A stretch of DNA of 64,000 bases from Agromyces sp. LHK192. GTDB taxonomy: Bacteria; Actinomycetota; Actinomycetes; Actinomycetales; Microbacteriaceae. The position numbers were made by a program, and so were the translations under genes. Numbering within the stretch: the stretch's first letter is position 1; each line of letters begins with the position of its first letter. Location: the NCBI RefSeq assembly GCF_004006235.1, contig NZ_CP034753.1:1302001-1366000 (forward strand). Direction: 5' to 3'. Shown piece by piece: positions 34,355 through 43,500 of the stretch. The notes under the pieces are model-generated. The model was not told where the DNA came from and ran no database searches. It was given only the letters and a program-made list of their open reading frames with translations.

Positions 34355-37336
34355 ATGTCCAGCACTGCCAGACCTCAGCGTGGAACTGCACGGCGAACGC
34401 ATGGCCGTGCGCTCGCGGCGGTCGCAGCCGTCGTCATCGGAGGGCTCGTCCTGTTCGGCGTTCCGGCGGTCGCGTCGGCGGAGGAGGGCGTCGATCCGGC
34501 GGCTGCCGTCGCGGTCGATCCGGCGGCCGCCCCCGCGGTGGAGCCCGCGCCGGCACCGGAGCCGCCGCCTGCGCCGGAGCCCGCGCCCGCACCGGAACCG
34601 GCGCCTGCGCCGGAGCCCGCGCCCGCACCGGAACCGGCGCCTGCGCCGGAGCCCGCGCCGGTGCCGGAACCTGCTCCTGCCCCTGAGCCCGCACCGGCAC
34701 CAGCGCCGGAGTCCGCGCCCGCACCGGCGCCGGCACCAGCGCCGGCACCCGCACCGGATGCCGCGGCCGCGACCGTGCACGCGACCGACTCGACCGCCGC
34801 GGACGCCCGAAAGGGATCCGACCCGAAACCCGTCGATGAGTGCGAGGACCGGCGTTCGAAGGGCGGGAAGGATGACTGCACGCCCGTCGACGAGTGCGAG
34901 GACCAGCGATCGAAGGGCGGCGAGGACGACTGCACGCCCGTCGACGAGTGCGAGGACCGGCGTTCGAAGGGCGGGAAGGACGACTGCACGCCCGATGACC
35001 GGTGCCCCCGTGACGAGTCCGGTGCTTCCGACCTGACGTCGGCGCGCGGCTCATCCGGCGGCCACGGCGGTCACGGCGGCGAACCGGGCGGCCACGACCC
35101 CGAGAAGTGCCGTGGCGAGGTGATCGTGCACAAGGTCGTCGACGGGTCGCCTGCCGGTGGCTGGACCTTCGCCGCCGAGTCCGACGACGTGACGCCCTCG
35201 ACCCGTACGACCGGCGGCGGCGGTGCGACCTCGCCCTTCACGGTCGACCGCATCGGCGACGGCGGCCGTCAGGTCGAGTTCAGCGAAGAGGATCGCGACG
35301 GCTACACGATGACGGGGGTCGCCTGCCGCATCGGCGCCCACGGACCGGGCGTGCCCGTGCAGCTGGTCGGGGACCTCGGCTGGCGCGTCACCGCACTCGC
35401 CGAGAAGACCGTGCACTGCACGGTCGTCAACGAGCCGGACGAACCCGTGGAACCCGTCTGGGAGGTGACGAAGTCCTCCGACCCCGCGAGCGGCAGCGCG
35501 GTGGACCCCGGTGACGTGATCGACTACACGCTGACGGTCGAGCACGTGAGCGGCCCGGCGGCGACCGATCTCGAGGTGCTCGACGACATCTCGCAGCTCG
35601 CTCCGTACGTCACGTTCGACGGCCTCGTGTCGCCACCGGCCGGTGTCTCGGCCGTGTGGAACGGCCAACCCGACCGGCTGGTCGTCTCGATCGACACGCT
35701 CGAGCCGGGGCAGACGCTGCTCATCACCTACCGGGTGACGGTGGATGACGACGTGCTGCCGGGCACGGTGCTGCGCAACCTGGTGCTCACCAACTGTCCC
35801 GAGCCGTGCGGTACGGAGCATCCGACGCCGGAGTTCACCGCGTGGAAGACGTCGGTGCCGCCGAGCGGGACCACGGTGCATCCGGGTGATCTCGTCACGT
35901 ACACGCTCCACGCGTACAACCCGTCGGAGGCGACCGTCGTGAACGCCGTGGTGCTCGACGACCTGACGGGCGTGCTCGACGACGCCGTGCTGCAGGAGCC
36001 GCTGCCCGCCGGCCTGACCAGGTCGGGATCCGTGCTGACGTGGGCGATCGCCCAGCTCGACCCGGGCACCCAGGCATCCGTCACGTTCAGCGTGGTGGTC
36101 GACGCCGACGCGCAGGGCGCGAGCCTCGACAACGTCGTCACGCCCACGCCACCCGGCCGGTGCCCGGAGGCCGGCGGGATGCTTCCGCCGGAGACCCCCG
36201 GCGAACCGGAATGCACGACCGATCACCCGGTCGCCGATCCCGCGCTCGCGATCGAGAAGCTGTGGTCGCACGAGGGCGGGGAGAACCCGGTGGACTCGGG
36301 CGACGCCCCTCCGGACGTCATCACCTACACGGTGAACGTGTGGAACGACCGGACGGATCCGGTGTACGGCCCGATCGTGACCGACGTGATCCCGGCCGGA
36401 ACGACCTACGTCACGGGGTCGGCGGTCGCCCCCGCCGGCTGGGAGGTCGACGAGTCGGTCGAGGGCGAGGTGTCGTTCAGCCAGACGGCGCCCGGTCCGT
36501 TCGGGCCGATCGCCTACCCCGGTGCGACGTTCACGTTCGACGTCGAGGTGGGCGACCTGGCCCAGCCCGACCCGGCGCTGCCGATCCCCGACCTCGTGAA
36601 CTCGGTCTGCGTCGAGGCCGCGCCCGCGCCCGAGGGCGAGGCTGCGCCGCTCGTCGCGTGCGACGAGACCACGACGCCGGTCAAGTCGGTCCTGCTCGAC
36701 GGCTTCGCGCAGTGCATCAACGACACGCCGTACTTCACCTATTCGATCACGCCCGAGAACATGGACGGCCTTCCGGTCGTGGCCCTGATCTGGTGGACGC
36801 CCGCGGCGTACGCCGCTCACGATCCCTCGATCCCGGCCGGCGATGAGGCGGCCATCCTCGCCGACGGTGCGTCCCAGGTGGACTACGTCACGCTGCCGCC
36901 GGGCTGGACATCCGGCGATCCGGTCTCGGGGAGCCAGCTCTGGCCGGGGGCCGAGGTCGACGCCCAGAACAACCCGACGGACTGGCCGGGCTGGACCCTG
37001 CTGCCCGACGGCACCTGGATCCTCGACCCGGCGGCGCCGTTCTACGACCTGCGCGATCAGGCCGTCGTGGAGATCCGCGTGAACCCGTCGACCGACGTCA
37101 TCACGGCGTACCCGCCGCCGACACCGAACTGCAATGCGGCGCCCGATCAGCCGTCGAGGCCGTCGGGCACCCCGGGCACCACGCCCGGCGCGGTCGGCTC
37201 GGGCACGAACCAGATCGCCGGTACCGGCACGGATGCCTCGGGCCTCGTGCCCTGGGCGGCGGTGCTGTTGCTGTTGGGTGCGGCGCTCACGCGCGCCGTC
37301 GCGGGACAGCGGGGGAGGCGCGACACCGTTCGGTAA
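34355..37336 (+). CDS. Secreted wall-associated repeat protein, 993 residues
   Basis: ATG with GGAGG at 7 bases. Signal peptide at about 20-45 (ALAAVAAVVIGGLVLFGVPAVASA). Then a long PAPEP wall-spanning stretch (about 62-138), three copies of an 18-residue unit DECEDRRSKGGKDDCTPV (160-213), a prealbumin-like domain (about 252-368), three DUF11-like domains (about 368-490, 490-625, 626-775) and a C-terminal domain (about 778-926) shared with the next gene. The end is IAGTGTD, a hydrophobic helix and RGRRDTVR: a sorting-signal layout without LPXTG. Likely anchored outside by a sortase E-type enzyme (inference). Role: adhesin or wall fibre. Confidence 0.85.
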   Translation: MSSTARPQRGTARRTHGRALAAVAAVVIGGLVLFGVPAVASAEEGVDPAAAVAVDPAAAPAVEPAPAPEPPPAPEPAPAPEPAPAPEPAPAPEPAPAPEPAPVPEPAPAPEPAPAPAPESAPAPAPAPAPAPAPDAAAATVHATDSTAADARKGSDPKPVDECEDRRSKGGKDDCTPVDECEDQRSKGGEDDCTPVDECEDRRSKGGKDDCTPDDRCPRDESGASDLTSARGSSGGHGGHGGEPGGHDPEKCRGEVIVHKVVDGSPAGGWTFAAESDDVTPSTRTTGGGGATSPFTVDRIGDGGRQVEFSEEDRDGYTMTGVACRIGAHGPGVPVQLVGDLGWRVTALAEKTVHCTVVNEPDEPVEPVWEVTKSSDPASGSAVDPGDVIDYTLTVEHVSGPAATDLEVLDDISQLAPYVTFDGLVSPPAGVSAVWNGQPDRLVVSIDTLEPGQTLLITYRVTVDDDVLPGTVLRNLVLTNCPEPCGTEHPTPEFTAWKTSVPPSGTTVHPGDLVTYTLHAYNPSEATVVNAVVLDDLTGVLDDAVLQEPLPAGLTRSGSVLTWAIAQLDPGTQASVTFSVVVDADAQGASLDNVVTPTPPGRCPEAGGMLPPETPGEPECTTDHPVADPALAIEKLWSHEGGENPVDSGDAPPDVITYTVNVWNDRTDPVYGPIVTDVIPAGTTYVTGSAVAPAGWEVDESVEGEVSFSQTAPGPFGPIAYPGATFTFDVEVGDLAQPDPALPIPDLVNSVCVEAAPAPEGEAAPLVACDETTTPVKSVLLDGFAQCINDTPYFTYSITPENMDGLPVVALIWWTPAAYAAHDPSIPAGDEAAILADGASQVDYVTLPPGWTSGDPVSGSQLWPGAEVDAQNNPTDWPGWTLLPDGTWILDPAAPFYDLRDQAVVEIRVNPSTDVITAYPPPTPNCNAAPDQPSRPSGTPGTTPGAVGSGTNQIAGTGTDASGLVPWAAVLLLLGAALTRAVAGQRGRRDTVR
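34832..34993 (+). repeat. Three in-frame 54-bp tandem repeats
   Basis: Units at 34832-34885, 34886-34939 and 34940-34993 encode DECEDRRSKGGKDDCTPV-type peptides. Each unit carries two cysteines, a basic RSKGGK patch and acidic flanks; the middle copy varies at two residues. A truncated fourth unit (DDRCPRDES) follows. Confidence 0.9.
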
Positions 37337-37404
37337 CACGTACAGGCAGCAATCGACCCGCTCGTCGACGCACCCGGGCGAGGGGGTCGAATCACCGCGC
37401 CCGA

Positions 37405-37442
37405 TTCGGGTGCCCCCCGTTCGGGTGGCACCCCTTTTGGTG
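37405..37442. repeat. Three 15-bp-period direct repeats upstream of the giant surface gene
   Basis: TTCGGGTG at 37405 and 37420 and the variant TTTTGGTG at 37435 recur at exactly 15-base intervals. GGGTGCC/GGCACCC (37408-37414 and 37427-37433) also form an inverted pair. The block lies about 100 bases before the start codon. The rest of 37337-37538 holds no recognisable gene. Confidence 0.55.
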
Positions 37443-37538
37443 GCGATGAGGATCTGTCGGGTTGGCTCGCCGACTGGTTGACTGACGCCGATCGCGTATC
37501 CCCTTGGGGTGGGATGCGCACGGCGAAGGTACGAGGCG

Positions 37539-40500
37539 ATGACGACCCGAACGAATCCCGAGCACTCCCTTCCGACTCGACGCTCGCGGCGGGAGCGTGA
37601 ACATCGTCGCCGCCGCGGCGTGACCGCGGCGATCGCCTCGGCGACCATCGCCGCCATGCTGGCGCTCGGCCTGCCCACCGTCGCGCTCGCCGGCGAGACG
37701 CCGGTCGACCCGGCGACGACGTCGACCGAGACCGCGAAGACGGATGCCGGGACGGAGGCGACCGAGCAGACGTCGACGGAAGCCCCGGTCGAGGAGCCCG
37801 CGTCGGAGCCGCCGGCCGAGCCGCCGGTGGAGGAGCCGAAGACGGAGGCCCCGGTCGAGGAGCCTGCGACCGAGGAGCCGAAGACCGAGCCCCCTGCGGA
37901 GAACCAGCAGGCGCCGCCTGCCGATGAAGCGACCGTGCCCCCGGCCGACGACCTCGGCCCCGGACTGATCACGCCGATGGCCGTCTACCCGGCGGACACC
38001 GCGAACTGCACGACGAACTGCGCGAACCTCACGATCACCAACGACGTCAACGGCGGAACCGCGGGCCCGAACGACTGGGACCTCCACGCGATCCGCTCGA
38101 GCAACAGCGACAACTACAACTTCGTCTCGGGCGTGACGCGCTCAGTGCCCCGGAACGCGACGTACACGCTCTACGCCGACGCCGCGCCGGCCGGATACGT
38201 GCTCCAGGACTTCACCTGCACCACCGGTGGATCAGGTGGCGGCGACCCCACCTGGAACGAAGGCGCTCGCACCGTCACCTACAGCAACACGAATGGTTCG
38301 CCCACGCAGAAGTTCGCGAACTGCACGTTCGAGTGGGAGTTCATCGAGCCGGCCACCATCACCGTCCAGGTCGGCGGCGACCGCACCGGACCCGCGAGCG
38401 TGTCGGGTCTCGGCGACGTGCAGCTCGAGCTCTGGACGAACGTCGGCGGCGCCCCGGGCGCTCCGGTCGGCCAGCCCTGGTCGGTCTGCACCTCGACCGC
38501 CGCGGGCGTCTGCACCTTCACCGTGCCCCAGCCCACCGGCGCGACGTACTTCGTGATCCAGCGCACCCCGCCGAACGACGTCCCGGGCGGCTGGTTCTCG
38601 AACGACACCCTCGCCATCGGCACGTCGCCGGCTTCGGCGCCGTACCGGTTCATCACCGCGGCCGTCACCAGCGGCTCGTCGCAGACCTCCCAGGCGAACT
38701 TCATGATCGCCACGGGCAATGACAACAACCGGGCCTCCGGCGGCATCTGGCAGAACTCGCGCAACAACCCGCCAGGCGTCCAGCAGTGCGGCATCGACGT
38801 CGCGCTCATCATCGACCTCTCCGGGTCGGTCGCCCCGTACGAGACGCAGCTGAAGAACGCCGCGAAGGGCTTCGTCGATGCACTGACTGGCACCCCGTCG
38901 CGCGTCGGCATCTTCACGTTCAACAACGTCGCCCCGGCGAGCGTCGGGTCCAACCTCGGCATCACCGCGGTATCGACGCCGGCCGGCGGAAATACGGTGA
39001 AGAACCACATCGACGGGTTCGGCACCCCGGTCGAGGCGACCAACTGGGACCGCGGCATCTCGCAGGTCGCGGCGAGCGGCGTCTCCTACGACCTCGCCGT
39101 GATCCTCACCGACGGCAACCCGACGGTGTACGGCAACGATGAGGGCCCGGGCAACCGCACCCGATTCCGCGAGGTCGAGAACGGCATCTTCTCCGCCAAC
39201 GCCGTGAAGGCGCTCGGCACGCGCATGGTCGCGGTCGGCGTCGGTGCCGGCATCGGCGGCTCGCCCGACAACCTGGTCGCGATCTCCGGCCCGACGGTGA
39301 ACTCCGACTACTACCAGACCGACGACTACGCCGAGGCCGGCACGGCGCTGCGCAACCTCGCGCTCGGCGACTGCGAGGGTTCGGTGTCCGTCGTCAAGCA
39401 GGTCGTCGCCGCGGGCACGACCGGCGAGCAGAAGACCGGTGCCACCCCGACCCCGGGTTGGGAGTTCACGGCGCAGACGTCGTCGCCCGGCGTGACCCCG
39501 GCGTCGCAGGACGGCCTGACCGACGGCACCGGTGCGGTGAACTTCCCGCTCCAGTTCGCCACGTCGGGCACGACCGGCTCGGTCAACATCACCGAGACGG
39601 TGCAGCCGGGATACTCGATCGTGACCACGGGCGGCCAGAACGCGGTGTGTTCGCGCCTCGACAACGGGGCATCCGTGCCCGTGACCAACATCGGCGCGAC
39701 CGGGTTCACGGTCGGCGTGGATCCGACCGTCGCCGTCACCTGTACGGTGTGGAACCGGCCGCCCCAGCCGCAGGCCGACGTCACGGTCGAGAAGCAGTGG
39801 GTCGTCAACGGCCAGACGTTCCCCAACGGCAGCCAGCCGGTCGGCATCTCGGCGGGCCTGCTGCTCGACGGCAGCGCGCAGGACTGGGGCACGACGCGCA
39901 CCGGGTTCACCTCCGGCGGCACGGTGCAGATCAACGAGACGCCGGTGCAGTTCGGCAACCGCGACCTGTGCCGAGTGGTGAGCAGCCGCGTCACGCAGGC
40001 CAACGGCGCCGGTGTCGACGCCGCCCTGCCGTACTCGCCGACGCTGAACGCGGGGGCCAACACCTACCGGATCACCAACACGATCCAGTGCGACGCTCAA
40101 CTGACCCTGGAGAAGTCCGTCGCGAACGGCACATCGCCCGTCACCTCCTGGGTGCTCGACGCCGTCGCACCCGGGGGCGCCCTTCCCGGGCCGAACGGCG
40201 CGTCCGGAACGCCCGGGGCAACCGCCCCGGTGACCCCGAACGTGCGGTACGTGCTCACCGAGTCGGGTGACCCGCGCTACGTCCAGACGCTCACCGAGGG
40301 CGCCGAGCCGACCCCGCCGGCGACCGGCAGCTGGTTCTGCGTGCAGGTCGACGCCCAGGGCAACGTGATCCCCGGCTTCGCGGACGGCGCCAACGGTGGT
40401 GTCATCGTCTTCCTCGGACTCCGGGTGAAATGCACCGCGGTGAACCAGACCGCCCTGCTGACGTTGATCAAGGACACGACCAACGAGGACGGCATCCCCG

Positions 40501-43500
40501 GCGACCCGTCGGCGTGGAACCTGACCGCGACGCCGTCCGACACGCCGTCGGTGCCCGGCCTCGCGCCGGCGAACACCACGAGCGGCGGCATCGTGATGGT
40601 CCGGCCCGGCCACGCCTACACGATCTCCGAGAGCGGTGGACTCCCCGGCTGGGAGCAGACCGGCATCCAGTGCCGCGTCGGCAACTCGGGGCCGTTCGTG
40701 GACACCGACACGATCACGCTCCCCGCGCTCGGCGCGGGCACGTGCATCGTCTCCAACGACCCCATCCCGCCGAAGATCCGCCTCGTCAAGGAGGTGGTCG
40801 GCTCGAGCGTCTCCCCGACGAACTGGATGCTGAGCGCGACCCCGCTCGGCGGGACGCCCGTCGGACCGGTCGCCGGCACCACCGGCGGCTACGTCGAGAT
40901 CGAAGCAGGCCTGCCCATCACGCTGGCTGAGTCGACGAGCCTCCCCGACGCCGACCAGTTCCTGCCCGGCGTCTGGAACTGCACCCTGAACGGCGTACCC
41001 GGCGCGAACAACGGCACCAGCCTGCCCGCGCTCGACCCGGGCGACCAGGCGGACTGCGTCGTGACGAACACGCTCCGTCCGGTGGTGCCGACGATCACGA
41101 AGACCGCCGCGGTGCCCGTGCCCCAGGCGAACGGTTCGTGGAACATCACGTACGACATCGTCGCCACGAACCCGAGCGCCTTCGCGTCGCTGACCTACTC
41201 GCTCGAGGACCAGCTCGAATTCGGCTCCTCCGTCACGGTGAACAGTGCGAGCTACCAGCGCATCACGCCGACGCTCGGAGCGCTGACCGCATGGACCGTC
41301 CCGTTCGCGGACGTGCAGGAGTTCACCGGCGAGCCTGCGCTCGCACCGAACTCCTCGCACACCTGGCAGGTGACGGTGAACGCGACCGTCGCACCGGGGG
41401 CGAACTTCGGCGGGACGAGCCCGACCGCCTGCGACGGCGGCACCCCGGGCACCGTCGGGTTCCTCAACACCGCGACCATGACGGTCAACGAGACGCCGTA
41501 CGAGGCATCCGACTGCGTGCTGCCGGTCAAACCCACGATCGTCAAGGTCGGCGGCACCGCCGTCGACAACAACAACGGAACGTGGACGCTGCCGTACACC
41601 ATCACGGTTACCAACCCGTCCGCCACGACCGGCGTGATCTACGACCTGGAGGACGAGCTCGACCTGCCGGCCTCCGTGACGATCACCGACGGACCGGACA
41701 TCATCTCGGTGCCGCCGGGAGTGACCCCGGTCGCCGGCTGGAACGGCGGATCGAACACCCTGCTGGCCGATGACGTCTCCCTCGCGGGCGGCGCCGCCGC
41801 GCACGTGTACCAGATCACCGTCACGGTCGACATCGACGCCGAGGACGGCGCCTACCGCTGCCCGAGCGACGCCGGCCTGAACAACACGGCGACGCTGGTC
41901 AGCGGCAACCAGGAGCAGGATGCGACGGGCTGCGTGCAGGTGCTGCCGCCGACGATCACGCACGTGAAGTCGGTCGTGCCCGGCTCGGTGACCCAGGCCG
42001 CCGACGGCACCTGGAGCATCCAGTACCGCATCGACGTCACCAACGGCGGCGCGATCGGCGGCCCGTACTCGCTCGAGGACGAACTGCACTTCGGGGCGGG
42101 CATCGACCTCACCGGCGCCACCTACGCGGTGACGCTCAACGGCGGGCCGGCTCCGCTGCCGTGGGCCGGCTCCGGCGACCTCGTCGTCGACCGCTACCTG
42201 GCCGGCGCCGGCTCCGACGTCTGGCTGATCACGGTCTCCGGGATCGCCGTCGAGGGCCCCGAACTCACGCCCGCGCAGACCGCGTGCCCGGCCGATGACG
42301 CCGACGGAGCGTTCAACAACGCGGGCCTCCTCACGGTCGGCGGCGTCACGACGCCCGACACCGCCTGTGACGCGCCGAGCGCGCCGACGGTGGTCAAGAG
42401 CGGTGCGACCGCTGCCCAGCAGCCGGATGCCTCGTGGAACGTGAGCTACACGGTCACGGTCGACAACTCGCACCCGGGTGCGAAGCCGTCGTACTACTCG
42501 CTCACCGACACCCCGGCGTTCGCGAGCGGTGTGGTGTACAACACGGTCTCGATCAACGGGGCGGCCCCGGTGGCCTACCCCGGCGGACCGATCACCCTGG
42601 CGACGTCGGTGCCGATCCTCGCCGGCGACACCGCGGTGTACACCCTGACGTTCAACGTCACGGTTCCCGCCGGCCTTCCGGCCGGGGATCGCGAGTGCGA
42701 CGCCGAGGTCGGCCCCGGCAAGGGCTTCTTCAACTCCGTGCTGCTCACGAGCGGCGAGATCGAGCGCGAGTCCGACGACTGCACCTCGATCGAGGAGGGC
42801 GGACGCCCGACCGTCGAGAAGGACGACCCGACCGTGACGCAGGACGGCGACGGCCTGTGGACCCTCGTGTACGACATCACGGTGACCGGCAACTCCGATT
42901 TCGTGTCGACGTACACGCTGTCGGACACCCTGAACTTCGGTCCCTCGATCGACATCGAGTCGGCCGAGTGGTCGGGCGAGGGCGACACCGGCGAGTGGGT
43001 CGACCCCGAGGCCGACCCGACCGAGGTCATCGTCGGACCGGCTCCGAAGGTGATCGGCATCGACGCGGTGCACACGTACACCGTGACGGTCACGGCGAAC
43101 GTCGACGCCGCCGCATTCGAGGACCCGACGACGCTGACCTGCGACGCGACGGAGGAGGAGCCGAACGTCGGCTTCCTCAACACGGCGACGCTGACCAGTG
43201 ACGGCGTGCCGCAGTCCGACACCGGCTGCGACACCCCGGCCCGTCCGATCATCTCCAAGACGACGGACGGCGAGGTGACCGCGGTCGGTGACGGCTTCGA
43301 GGCGACGTACGAGATCACGGTGACGAACAGCAGCGCCGACCTGCAGGTCGTCTACGACCTGATCGACGAGCCCGACTTCGCCGGCGCGGTGACCATCACC
43401 GACCGCGAGGTCACGAGCGGCGACGTCACCGTGAACCCGGCCTGGAACGGCGCGAGCCCGACGAGCGATGTCATCGTCGAGGACCAGCCGCTCGCCGGCG

